Assembly: GCF_938010525.1 (NCBI RefSeq)
Contig: NZ_CALLVK010000021.1
Location: 124,001 to 188,000, forward strand
Length of the DNA: 64,000 nucleotides
Direction of reading: 5' to 3'
Source of the DNA: Abiotrophia sp938010525
GTDB lineage: Bacteria; Bacillota; Bacilli; Lactobacillales; Aerococcaceae
Shown here: piece after piece, positions 34,946 through 43,179 of the stretch
Position numbering within the stretch: the first letter of the stretch is position 1
Layout: every line of letters starts with the position of its first letter
Position numbers and translations under genes: made by a program
The notes under the pieces: model-generated
The model's database searches: none
Seen by the model: the letters and a program-made list of their open reading frames with translations, nothing else
What the model was told of the DNA's origin: nothing

Positions 34946-34981
34946 ACCCTATCTATCAATCTATCTATTGATAGATAGGGT
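34946..34981. repeat. Perfect 15-bp inverted repeat
   Basis: ACCCTATCTATCAAT and its exact complement flank a six-base loop (ctatct). No T-run follows on either strand, so it is not a standard terminator. It lies between thrS and the O-antigen-ligase-like gene, 127 bp upstream of the latter, and contains repeated CTAT units. Apart from this and the thrS terminator, nothing else is seen in the 296-bp gap. Confidence 0.75.
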
Positions 34982-35047
34982 ATGAGCCAGCAAATTTACG
35001 TGCTCTATCAGACACAAGTTGTGCTTGGCTTGCCTATGACAAAAGCC

Positions 35048-35104
35048 AAAAGGCTAGATTCTGCCTGGTCCCCTAGGACGGCAGGCAGGATCTAGCCCTT
35101 TTTT
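35048..35104 (-). terminator. thrS terminator
   Basis: Long imperfect hairpin with arms GGGCTAGATcCTGCC / GGCAGaATCTAGCC, four T residues on the minus strand. Confidence 0.8.
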
Positions 35105-35115
35105 ATTCAATCCTA

Positions 35116-37059
35116 TTAGTTAAGACGGCTCTTGTTAGCAACGTCCTCGCTTAAGAGGCGGACAAAGTCGTCATAGCTGTAGCTTTCTGACTTGGCAGAA
35201 CCGTATTGGCGAACGTTCACTGTGCCTTCAGACACTTCTTGGTCCCCAATAACAATTTGGTAAGGAATCTTAGCGGTTTGAGCGGAACGAATCTTATAAC
35301 CCAACTTCTCATTACGCAAGTCCATATCCACACGGAAACCTTTGGCCTTCAAGTCTTCATAGATTTCTTGAACGCGGTCACTGTGAGCCTCTAGGCTAAC
35401 TGGCAAGAGGGCCACTTGAACAGGTGCCAACCAAGTTGGGAAGGCTCCCTTGTACTCTTCAATTAAGTAAGCCACAAAACGTTCCATGGTAGACACAACC
35501 CCACGGTGGATGACCACTGGGCGGTGGTTATCTTGACCATCTTCCCCAACATAAGTCAGGTCGAAGCGTTCTGGCAAGAGGAAGTCTAACTGAATGGTAG
35601 ACATGGTTTCTTCCAAGCCAATGGCAGTCTTGAACTGAATGTCCAATTTAGGACCGTAGAAAGCAGCTTCCCCGATGGCTTCGAAGTAATCTAAGCCCAA
35701 CTCATCCATGGCTTCCTTAAGCATGGCTTGTGCCTTTTCCCACATCGCATCGTCGTCAAAGTATTTCTCTTTGTTTTCTGGGTCACGGTAGCTGAGACGG
35801 AAGCGGTAGTCAGTGATGCCAAAGTCATGGTAAACGGCCTTAATCAAGTCCAGTACGCGGATGAATTCTTCCTTGATTTGGTCAGGACGTACGAAGATAT
35901 GGGCGTCGTTCAGGGTCATTTCACGAACCCGTTGCAAACCAGATAGGGCCCCGGACTTTTCATAGCGGTGCATCATACCCAATTCCGCAATCCGGATTGG
36001 TAATTCGCGGTAAGAGTGGATGTCATTCTTATAAATCATCATGTGGTGTGGGCAGTTCATTGGCCGCAAGACTAGCATTTCGCCGTCGCCCATGTCCATT
36101 GGTGGGAACATGTCGTCCTTGTAGTGAGCCCAGTGGCCAGATGTTTGATAGAGGTCTACCTTGGCCATGATTGGGGTATAAACATGGTCATAGCCCAGGC
36201 TGATTTCCTTGTCCATGATATAACGTTCGATCACACGACGGATGGTTGCCCCTTTTGGTAACCAGAATGGTAAACCAGAGCCTACTTCCTTAGATACCAT
36301 GAAGATACCCAGTTCTTTCCCTAATTTACGGTGGTCGCGTTCCTTCGCTTCTTGGCGTAGACGCAAGAATTCATCTAGGTCAGCTTGCTTGAAGAAGGCC
36401 GTCCCGTAAACCCGTTGCATCATCTTGTTGTCAGAGTTACCACGCCAGTATGCCCCAGCCAAGCTAAGCAGCTTGAAGACCTTAATCTTGCCTGTTGATG
36501 GCACATGAATCCCACGGCAGAGGTCAGTAAAGTCTTCTTGTTGGTAGACGCTAATAACTTCATCTTCTGGCAGGTCGGTAATCAATTCAACCTTGTAAGG
36601 GTCGTGCTTGAAGAGTTCCAAGGCTTCAGCGCGAGATACTTCCCGTCTTACAATTGGGTAGTTCTGGCTGATGATTTTCTTCATTTCCTTCTCAACTGCA
36701 GGTAGGTCGTCTTCAGTTAATTGAACTTCCTTGTCAGTATCGTAATAGAAACCTGATTCAATAGCAGGCCCCACCCCAAAATGAATACCAGGATAGAGGC
36801 GAGTTAAGGCATGAGCCATCAAGTGCGCGGTTGAGTGGCGCATGATTTCTAAGGCTTCAGGGCTCTTGTCAGTGATGATTTCAATGGTCCCGTCAGCTTC
36901 CAAAGGCCGGTCGTGGTCAACTAATTGACCTTGGAATTTACCGGCTAGGGTTGCTTTGGCTAAAGAAGAGCCGATGCTAGCGGCAACTTGATCGACAGTG
37001 ACGCCCTTGTCATAGTGACGGACACTGCCGTCTGGGAAAGTTAAGGCGATTTGAGACAT
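35116..37059 (-). CDS. thrS: Threonyl-tRNA synthetase
   Basis: 647 residues with GAGGAGG upstream. TGS domain at 1-60, editing domain with HSTAHLMAHAL (about 74-84) and the second His/Cys site, then the class II catalytic core with RPMNCPHHMMIYK (about 332-344), RVREMTLNDAHIF and the C-terminal anticodon-binding domain. It charges tRNA-Thr and removes mis-charged serine. A T-box leader controls it. Confidence 0.97.
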   Translation of the reverse strand: MSQIALTFPDGSVRHYDKGVTVDQVAASIGSSLAKATLAGKFQGQLVDHDRPLEADGTIEIITDKSPEALEIMRHSTAHLMAHALTRLYPGIHFGVGPAIESGFYYDTDKEVQLTEDDLPAVEKEMKKIISQNYPIVRREVSRAEALELFKHDPYKVELITDLPEDEVISVYQQEDFTDLCRGIHVPSTGKIKVFKLLSLAGAYWRGNSDNKMMQRVYGTAFFKQADLDEFLRLRQEAKERDHRKLGKELGIFMVSKEVGSGLPFWLPKGATIRRVIERYIMDKEISLGYDHVYTPIMAKVDLYQTSGHWAHYKDDMFPPMDMGDGEMLVLRPMNCPHHMMIYKNDIHSYRELPIRIAELGMMHRYEKSGALSGLQRVREMTLNDAHIFVRPDQIKEEFIRVLDLIKAVYHDFGITDYRFRLSYRDPENKEKYFDDDAMWEKAQAMLKEAMDELGLDYFEAIGEAAFYGPKLDIQFKTAIGLEETMSTIQLDFLLPERFDLTYVGEDGQDNHRPVVIHRGVVSTMERFVAYLIEEYKGAFPTWLAPVQVALLPVSLEAHSDRVQEIYEDLKAKGFRVDMDLRNEKLGYKIRSAQTAKIPYQIVIGDQEVSEGTVNVRQYGSAKSESYSYDDFVRLLSEDVANKSRLN

Positions 37060-37116
37060 AGTAGTTCCTCCTCATTGGATAATAGTGCTTGGTCGACAGT
37101 CTTAATCATTGGAAAT

Positions 37117-37385
37117 AAAAAATCCCATTGACTCTGGTATTGCGACACAGAGTCAATGGGACGTTGATAAACGTGGTTCCACCCAAATTTGCTTCTGCCA
37201 CTGGCAAAAGCCTCTTGGTGCTAGTAACGGGAGCGACCGTCTTGACTTAACAGGCGAGTGATTGCCCTTAGGTCAAGAATCAGTGAAGAGGTAAGCAACT
37301 ATAGCGCCAGGATGTTGCACCAACCCATCCCTCTCTTGTCAACGCGACTAGCCACTCATGGCTTCACTCTCGATTAAGATTCTAG
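37117..37385 (-). promoter_or_regulatory. T-box leader of thrS (threonine specifier ACC)
   Basis: On the minus strand the T-box GGGTGGAACCACG is at 37172-37184, followed by a terminator stem (TCCCATTGACTCTG, 37123-37161) and six T residues. In stem I the specifier ACC is at 37290-37292 (TTGCTTACCTCTTC), matching threonine; the stem base GAGAGTGAAG pairs with CTTCACT. Confidence 0.93.
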
Positions 37386-37389
37386 ATAT

Positions 37390-37418
37390 GTTATACCACT
37401 TTTGCTTGAAGAATTCAA
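37390..37418 (-). promoter_or_regulatory. Promoter of the thrS T-box transcript
   Basis: TTGAAT (37413-37418), exact 17-bp spacer, TATAAC (37390-37395) on the minus strand, immediately after the stop codon of the upstream exporter-like gene. Confidence 0.75.
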
Positions 37419-37421
37419 GCC

Positions 37422-38402
37422 CTAATCCTGGCCAGCCCGCCAATCTTGGGCATAGGTCTGGTAGAAGGCTAACTTAAGAGCGATAAAGCGACTCAGGTCA
37501 TTCAAGAGTTGGAAGAGTCGGGCCCGATTTTCGAACTCCTGCCGGCTGACTGGCAAGGGTCGCTCCCGATAATAAGCTAGCAAGGCCTGGATATCGGCCA
37601 TAAGATAGGTGCCTGGATTGGCCGTTTCTAGCTGACTAGCCGTCAGATAGAAAATGCCGGCTAAGACCTTGCTTTCTTCGCTCTCTAAGAAGCAGTCAGG
37701 CAAGGTGGTCATCATCTGCTCCAAAAGCTGGGCCTGTGCCTGACGCATTTCGACATAGTGGACATCATAATTGGTCTGTCTGAAGAGTCGGTTATCTCGC
37801 TCAGCTAAGACCGTGGTCAGGGCTGCTTCTAGTTCCTGATTAAGGGTCGCTATGGCAGCTAAGTCCGCGCCCCGTCTGGCTTGGGGCTGGCGTAAGGAAT
37901 CATGAATAGTCAAAAGCAGTTGGCGTAGCTGGTCTTCGATACGCGCTCTGTGGGCCAGAATCAGGTCTTCTTTGGACGGCATATAGCTATTAAAGGCTAG
38001 GGCCAGCCCTGCCCCAATGGCAAAAAGACCGACTTGATTGAGCCAATAAGAGACTGCTAGCGACTGCCAACCTAAGAGTTGGGTCACTAGGACCGTGCTA
38101 GCCACTAGCCCCGACATGAGCTGAAGCCGATAGCTGAGGGGTACATAGATGACAAGGAAGAGGGCTAGACTAAGCATATTAAAGTCCAGACTAGCAAAGA
38201 GCAGCCAAGCCAGGGCCAAGGCCAACACCATGGACACTAGACGCTCTTGGGCCAACTTAAGTGTGGTCCGGCGCGTATCCGACAAGCTCAAAAGGGCAAT
38301 GACCCCTGCTGTCATCGGATTCAAGAGCCCTAGCGCCTGAGCCGTCAGCGCCGCCGCTAAGACAGCCAGGGTATATTTAGCAGTTCGTAATGGCAGGGAC
38401 AT
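37422..38402 (-). CDS. Aromatic acid exporter family (FUSC/ArAE type) membrane protein
   Basis: 326 residues. Six membrane segments fill the first ~145 residues (LRTAKYTLAVLAAALTAQALGLLNPMTAGVIALLSLSDTRRTT is typical of the ArAE_1 domain), then a soluble helical C-terminal domain (about 150-326). Members are thought to export aromatic acids or related compounds, but the function of the Gram-positive branch is poorly known. Single gene directly upstream of the thrS promoter. Confidence 0.8.
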   Translation of the reverse strand: MSLPLRTAKYTLAVLAAALTAQALGLLNPMTAGVIALLSLSDTRRTTLKLAQERLVSMVLALALAWLLFASLDFNMLSLALFLVIYVPLSYRLQLMSGLVASTVLVTQLLGWQSLAVSYWLNQVGLFAIGAGLALAFNSYMPSKEDLILAHRARIEDQLRQLLLTIHDSLRQPQARRGADLAAIATLNQELEAALTTVLAERDNRLFRQTNYDVHYVEMRQAQAQLLEQMMTTLPDCFLESEESKVLAGIFYLTASQLETANPGTYLMADIQALLAYYRERPLPVSRQEFENRARLFQLLNDLSRFIALKLAFYQTYAQDWRAGQD

Positions 38403-38555
38403 AGCGCCCCCTCCCTTCTCTTATCATTTTCCTCTATTGTTATACCATCTGGGCTGAAAAATAACAATCCCCGCTAGTAATTTTAGCTATCTTCACAAAA
38501 TCTTCGCAATTATTAGCTATACTATGAAAGTACACCCCGAAAAGGAGCCATATCC

Positions 38556-38855
38556 ATGCCTAACCCCAAGCTTACCAAGGGATTTCGCCTAGCAGCCACT
38601 GTGCTGATTGACAATTACTGGATTGCCCGGCAAGAAGTCGAGCGCTACTTGGCCCGTCGTCAGTACTGGTCCCAAAGGCTTATGACCTACATGAGCCAGG
38701 CCGGTTGGCAAGCCCAACTTGACTTTGAAGGGAGCCAAGACGGTTTAGCCGTGCTAGGTTTGGATGCGCAAGGCCAAATCCAGGCCCTCATTCACCTGGA
38801 CCCAGCCAATCTAGCCGCCCTAGACGCTGGCGCTAGCCCAGAAGCACTCTTCTAA
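38556..38855 (+). CDS. Small soluble protein of unknown function
   Basis: 99 residues with AAAAGGAG eight bases upstream of the ATG, and TATACT at 38517-38522 as a possible -10. Basic and aromatic in the first half (AARTV, EVERYLARRQYWSQRL) and acidic, Leu/Ala-rich in the second (LAVLGLDAQGQIQALIHLDPANLAALDAG). No signal peptide, no membrane segment. No family recognised. It ends about 100 bases before the carboxypeptidase gene, which has its own promoter. Confidence 0.65.
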   Translation: MPNPKLTKGFRLAATVLIDNYWIARQEVERYLARRQYWSQRLMTYMSQAGWQAQLDFEGSQDGLAVLGLDAQGQIQALIHLDPANLAALDAGASPEALF

Positions 38856-38889
38856 TTGCCTATCCAATAGGAACTATGGGCTAAATTTA

Positions 38890-38919
38890 TTGGCATATGC
38901 TTCTTTTTTCTGATACAAT
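38890..38919 (+). promoter_or_regulatory. Promoter of the D,D-carboxypeptidase gene
   Basis: TTGGCA (38890-38895), 18-bp spacer, TACAAT (38914-38919). Confidence 0.65.
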
Positions 38920-38956
38920 GACCATATACGTCCAAATAACAGGAGGATTAGACTCG

Positions 38957-40171
38957 ATGACCAAGTTACATACTAAGCTCGTTTTAGTCACCCTAGCGAG
39001 CACTACCCTACTAGGTTTAGCTAGCCCTATTATGGCCCAAGAGCTAAAGAAAACCCCAGATTTAACTAAGGACTTTAGCCAGACTCAGGCCAGCCAAGTA
39101 TCTAGCTTCACCATGCCTAGTGGCTACCCTGAAGAATTGAACAGCTTAACAGAAGACACTCGTTCTTATGTCGTGATTGACCAAGATACCCACAAAGTCT
39201 TGATGGAACGTGAAGGGAATAAGCCTTATCCAATTGCTTCTATGTCCAAAATTATGTCAGTTTACTTGACCTACAAAGCCATCGAGGAAGGCAAAATTAA
39301 ACTAGACGATAAGATTAAGACACCTGAATCTATTGTCCGTGATTTTACCGATAATGCGGAATTATCTAATGCCGGCCTAGTAGCGGGTGCAGAATACACC
39401 GTCCAGGACCTCTTGTACGGGATTATGTTAGCATCTGGTAACGATGCGACCACCCTTTTGATGTCGCATATCTACGGTTCTGAACAAGAAGCAGTCGCTG
39501 CCATTCGTCGCCAGTTAGATGAATGGGGAATCGAGAACTATGAGTTCTACACCACTTCTGGGGCGCCTAACAAGTACCTACCAGAAAGCTACTGGATTGA
39601 AGGGTCAACCAAGGACAGCCAAAACAAGATGTCCGCGGCGGATGTTGCGCTTATGGCTCAATACATCACCGAGAAGTATCCACAAATCTTGGAACTATCT
39701 TCTGCCCGTGAATACACCATGGCCAAAGACAGTGACCATCCAATTAAAATGGCTAATAACAACCTACTCCTTGAAGGAGCTCAATACGGCCGTCCAGGCG
39801 TGACGGGTCTAAAATCAGGTTATACCGATGAAGCCGGCAAATGCTTCGTCACCACCACTACTGAAAATGGCCGTAAGATTATTGCCGTTGTCATGGGGGT
39901 TCAAGAACCTTACTCTTCTTACGAAGAAACCAAGATTCTCTTGGACGGCTTGGACAAGCACCCTGAACTCTACCAATTAGAAGGCTTGGCTACCAATCTC
40001 CTGCCTACTCAAGCAGAGAAGGAAGCTCAAGCAGCCAAAGCCGCTTCAGAAGAAGCTGCAAGCAAGGCTCAAGCAGCAGGCAGCAAGGAAGAAGACGTTG
40101 AGAGTCTCCCTAACCGCCGTAATAACCCATTTACTAACTTTATGCGTAGTATCTTTGGGATCTTTAACTAA
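38957..40171 (+). CDS. dacA: D-alanyl-D-alanine carboxypeptidase (PBP, DacA type)
   Basis: 404 residues from the ATG at 38957 (GGAGG ten bases upstream). Signal peptide (about 1-26), then the penicillin-binding domain with SxxK at S95-K98 (ASMSKIMSVY), SGN in LASGNDATT (about 156-164) and the KSG triad in LKSGYTDEAGKC. The tail is Ala/Glu-rich and ends in a short amphipathic segment (NPFTNFMRSIFGIFN), the usual membrane attachment of this class. It removes the terminal D-Ala from peptidoglycan stem peptides, and so limits or shapes cross-linking. Confidence 0.93.
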   Translation: MTKLHTKLVLVTLASTTLLGLASPIMAQELKKTPDLTKDFSQTQASQVSSFTMPSGYPEELNSLTEDTRSYVVIDQDTHKVLMEREGNKPYPIASMSKIMSVYLTYKAIEEGKIKLDDKIKTPESIVRDFTDNAELSNAGLVAGAEYTVQDLLYGIMLASGNDATTLLMSHIYGSEQEAVAAIRRQLDEWGIENYEFYTTSGAPNKYLPESYWIEGSTKDSQNKMSAADVALMAQYITEKYPQILELSSAREYTMAKDSDHPIKMANNNLLLEGAQYGRPGVTGLKSGYTDEAGKCFVTTTTENGRKIIAVVMGVQEPYSSYEETKILLDGLDKHPELYQLEGLATNLLPTQAEKEAQAAKAASEEAASKAQAAGSKEEDVESLPNRRNNPFTNFMRSIFGIFN

Positions 40172-40178
40172 GACTTAT

Positions 40179-40209
40179 ACCGGCTGAGGCTCGTCCTCAG
40201 CCGGTTTTT
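40179..40209 (+). terminator. dacA terminator
   Basis: ACCGGCTGAGG / CCTCAGCCGGT hairpin with five T residues. Confidence 0.9.
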
Positions 40210-40220
40210 CTAGCTAAGAA

Positions 40221-40258
40221 AACTTCCCATTATATCATATATGATATAATGGGAAGTT
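40221..40258. repeat. Perfect 38-bp palindrome
   Basis: The half-site AACTTCCCATTATATCATA is followed at once by its exact reverse complement, with no spacer. It lies between the terminators of two convergent wall-enzyme genes. Its AT-rich core could extrude as a cruciform or bind a dimeric protein; as RNA it would be a long hairpin followed by TTATTTTT. Confidence 0.8.
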
Positions 40259-40276
40259 ATTTTTACCTCAAGACCT

Positions 40277-40308
40277 AAAAAAACGAGACCCTAGGGTCTC
40301 GTTTTTTG
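40277..40308. terminator. Terminator of the L,D-transpeptidase gene
   Basis: Perfect inverted repeat AAAAAACGAGACCC / GGGTCTCGTTTTTT, active on either strand. Confidence 0.88.
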
Positions 40309-40311
40309 CTA

Positions 40312-41691
40312 TTAGTTAAAGACGATAACAGGTGTACCGTACTCTACGTTCTCGTAGATGGTTGCTGCTGCGTCCAGTGGTGAGTTAACACAGCCCAATG
40401 AACCACTATGGGTCCAGACTTCGCCACCAAATTGGCTTTGCCATGGGGCGTCATGAATCCCTTGGGCCTTATCGTCGAAACGCATCCAGTAGTTAACCGG
40501 TACAGAGTAGTCTACTCGATAGAACTGGTTGTAACCCTTGAGTCGGGTCCCAGCCAATTTTTCAATGATAGCCCCTGCCCCAGGAACCGTTTCGGCTGCT
40601 GGTTGACCTGTGACAACAGGTGCCTCCAAAATTTTCTTGTGGTCTTTATAGAGGAACATGGTTTGGTTGGCGATATCGACTTCCACGTAGGTTGGGCCGA
40701 TATCATCCTTGGCGTTAGGGACGCCACCAGTCGAGTTAACGGCAGGTTCACGCTTAACTGGTTGATGTGCTAGCAGCTCTTGCTCAATCTTGTCGACTTC
40801 CTGGTCCACTTCAATGCCCCAGCCCATAATACCAGGTGGCACCTCTACTGTACCGCGTAAGGTTGATTTGAACTCACGCGTCTTATTATAGGTAGAGTAT
40901 TTTTCATTCAATTCTTGAACGTAAGCCTTAATGGCTTCGCGGTCGAAGCTGACTTGGTTGTTCTCGTCAAAGTGCATCCAAGATTCAATAGTCTTGGTCG
41001 GAATTTGAACATCATCGCCAGCAATCTGAAGGACGATTGGGTTTTCACTATACTGCTTGATTAAGCCAATCGCTGACTTCATAGTGTCGCTATCTGCTTG
41101 GATAGTTGCCTTAGCATAGGCTTGGCTGACATCCACACTCGACTTTTCTTGTGTCGCAGCGACCAACATATCTTGGGCCAGGCTATCGGTATCAACCTGA
41201 GTCCCTGTCGCATCTGACTTGACTTGATAGCCATCTGCTTCTGTATATTCAATACTAGCATCTGTCGCCGCCTGACGTTGGCTGTTATCAATGCCTTTGG
41301 CTGCTAGAACTTGAGCTGCCTTGGTTTTATCTACATGGACCATGTTGGAGTCCACCTTAACATCTTGGTGGCTACCAAAACTCAAGGGCCACATAACTGG
41401 ATCTTGCTGATTGAAGAGTTGACCCACAGCCTTATCCAAGTCATAACTTGGTGATAATTCAGCCAAGGTTACTTGAGCCGTGGTCTTCCCATTCTCTTGC
41501 AGATTAATTTGGCGCTTGCCAAGTTCTTCAGCAATCTTCTCTTGGGCTTGGGCTTGAGTTAAGCCCATGAGCGGAATATCTCCAAAGTAGCTACCGAAGG
41601 TAAAGCGATCTAGGAAGAAAATCAAGCCCCCGATGTAGGCTACTGCTAATAAACCCAGAAGAATCATGCTGTATTTCAAAAAGCGTTTCAT
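40312..41691 (-). CDS. L,D-transpeptidase (YkuD domain) with N-terminal anchor
   Basis: 459 residues from the ATG at 41691 (AGGGG eight bases upstream). One membrane segment (about 8-28) leaves the rest outside the cell. The middle portion resembles the peptidoglycan-binding region of ErfK/YbiS/YkuD-type enzymes; the C-terminal YkuD domain begins near residue 330 (PTYVEVDIANQTMFLYKDHK) and carries the catalytic HSGSLGCVNSP motif. It makes 3-3 cross-links or attaches proteins to peptidoglycan, and is resistant to most beta-lactams. It follows gatB closely but has its own promoter inside gatB. Confidence 0.93.
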   Translation of the reverse strand: MKRFLKYSMILLGLLAVAYIGGLIFFLDRFTFGSYFGDIPLMGLTQAQAQEKIAEELGKRQINLQENGKTTAQVTLAELSPSYDLDKAVGQLFNQQDPVMWPLSFGSHQDVKVDSNMVHVDKTKAAQVLAAKGIDNSQRQAATDASIEYTEADGYQVKSDATGTQVDTDSLAQDMLVAATQEKSSVDVSQAYAKATIQADSDTMKSAIGLIKQYSENPIVLQIAGDDVQIPTKTIESWMHFDENNQVSFDREAIKAYVQELNEKYSTYNKTREFKSTLRGTVEVPPGIMGWGIEVDQEVDKIEQELLAHQPVKREPAVNSTGGVPNAKDDIGPTYVEVDIANQTMFLYKDHKKILEAPVVTGQPAAETVPGAGAIIEKLAGTRLKGYNQFYRVDYSVPVNYWMRFDDKAQGIHDAPWQSQFGGEVWTHSGSLGCVNSPLDAAATIYENVEYGTPVIVFN

Positions 41692-41727
41692 TGGCAAATC
41701 CCCTATCTAAAATTATCGTTACTCTCT

Positions 41728-41755
41728 ATTATACGTTTAGATGAAAGTTTGTAAA
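41728..41755 (-). promoter_or_regulatory. Promoter of the L,D-transpeptidase gene, overlapping gatB
   Basis: TTTACA (41750-41755) within the last gatB codons, 16-bp spacer, TATAAT (41728-41733) on the minus strand. Confidence 0.65.
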
Positions 41756-43170
41756 GTCTTAATCAACAATTGGTTGACGACTTGTGGGTTGGCTTGCCCT
41801 TTAGATACCTTCATAATTTGACCAACTAAGAAGCCAACCGCACGGTCTTTCCCGTTACGATAGTCTTCGACAGAGGCTTGATTAGCTGCCAAGACTTGGT
41901 CAATGATGGCTTGGATTTGCGCTGGGTCGCTAATTTGTGCCATGCCACGTTCTTGGACAATGACATCCGCATCGCCCCCTTCAGTAACCAAAATCTTGAA
42001 GAGTTGCTTAGCAATCTTAGAAGAAATGGTCCCTGATTCAATCAGACGAATCATTTGCGCAAGGTTGTGTGGCGTCAATTGAGTCCCAGACAAGGTAGTC
42101 TTGGCACTGTTCAAGTAAGCAGACACTTCACCCATGAGCCAGTTAGAGGCTTGTTTAGGATCTGCCCCTTCGGCTACGGTTGCCTGGAAGAAATCAGACA
42201 TTTCCTTGGTCAAGGTTAAGACCATGGCGTCATAGGCAGGTAGGCCAAACTCCTTGATATAGCGTGCCCGACGGCTATCTGGCATTTCAGGAATGGTAGA
42301 TTTTACTGCTTCTATCCATTCAGGAGCAATAGTAATCCATGGTAGGTCAGGTTCAGGGAAGTAGCGGTAGTCCGCAGACCCTTCCTTAACCCGCATGAGC
42401 AAGGTCTTACCAGTCGCTTCATCGTAACGACGAGTTTCTTGCCCAATCTTACCACCCGCTAAGAGCACTTGAGCTTGACGTTTCTCTTCGTAAGCCAAGC
42501 CCTTCTTAACGAAGTTGAAGGAGTTGAGGTTCTTGAGCTCGGTCTTGGTCCCGAAGGCTTCCTGACCATAAGGACGGAGGGAAATGTTGGCGTCACAACG
42601 CATAGATCCTTCTTCCATCTTAACGTCAGAAACTTCGGTATACATGATTTTCTCACGTAAAGCTTCCAGGTAAGCATAGGCTTCTTCTGGTGAGCGAATG
42701 TCCGCTTCAGAGACAATCTCAATTAGAGGCGTCCCTTGACGGTTAAGGTCGACATAAGAATAACCATCAGTGGCATGGGTGTTCTTACCCGCATCTTCTT
42801 CTAAGTGCAGACGCTCGATGCGAATACGCTTGGTTTGGCCATCGACTTCAATATCAATGTACCCATTTGACCCGATTGGCGTATCAAATTGAGAGATTTG
42901 GTAGGCTTTAGGGTTATCTGGGTAGAAGTAGTTCTTACGGTCGAACTTCATTTCAGGCGCGATTTGGCAGTTAAGCGCTAAAGCTGCCCGCATACCAAAT
43001 TCAATGGCCCGTTTGTTGACCACTGGCAAGACACCAGGATAGCCCCAGTCGATTTCGTTAGTGTTGGTGTTAGGTTCTGCCCCGAAATGCGCAGGTGATG
43101 GGCTGAACATCTTGGAATCAGTCTTCAATTCCACGTGGACTTCAAGTCCGATAATCGTTTCAAAATTCAT
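41737..43170 (-). CDS. gatB: Asp/Glu-tRNA amidotransferase subunit B
   Basis: 477 residues: GLEVHVELKT at the start, the catalytic cradle with DRKNYFYPDNPKAYQISQ and RLHLEEDAGK, and the C-terminal GatB/YqeY domain (from about residue 330). It binds Glu-tRNA-Gln or Asp-tRNA-Asn and activates it for amide transfer. Last gene of the gatCAB operon. Confidence 0.97.
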   Translation of the reverse strand: MNFETIIGLEVHVELKTDSKMFSPSPAHFGAEPNTNTNEIDWGYPGVLPVVNKRAIEFGMRAALALNCQIAPEMKFDRKNYFYPDNPKAYQISQFDTPIGSNGYIDIEVDGQTKRIRIERLHLEEDAGKNTHATDGYSYVDLNRQGTPLIEIVSEADIRSPEEAYAYLEALREKIMYTEVSDVKMEEGSMRCDANISLRPYGQEAFGTKTELKNLNSFNFVKKGLAYEEKRQAQVLLAGGKIGQETRRYDEATGKTLLMRVKEGSADYRYFPEPDLPWITIAPEWIEAVKSTIPEMPDSRRARYIKEFGLPAYDAMVLTLTKEMSDFFQATVAEGADPKQASNWLMGEVSAYLNSAKTTLSGTQLTPHNLAQMIRLIESGTISSKIAKQLFKILVTEGGDADVIVQERGMAQISDPAQIQAIIDQVLAANQASVEDYRNGKDRAVGFLVGQIMKVSKGQANPQVVNQLLIKTLQTFI

Positions 43171-43179
43171 AGCGGTCTC

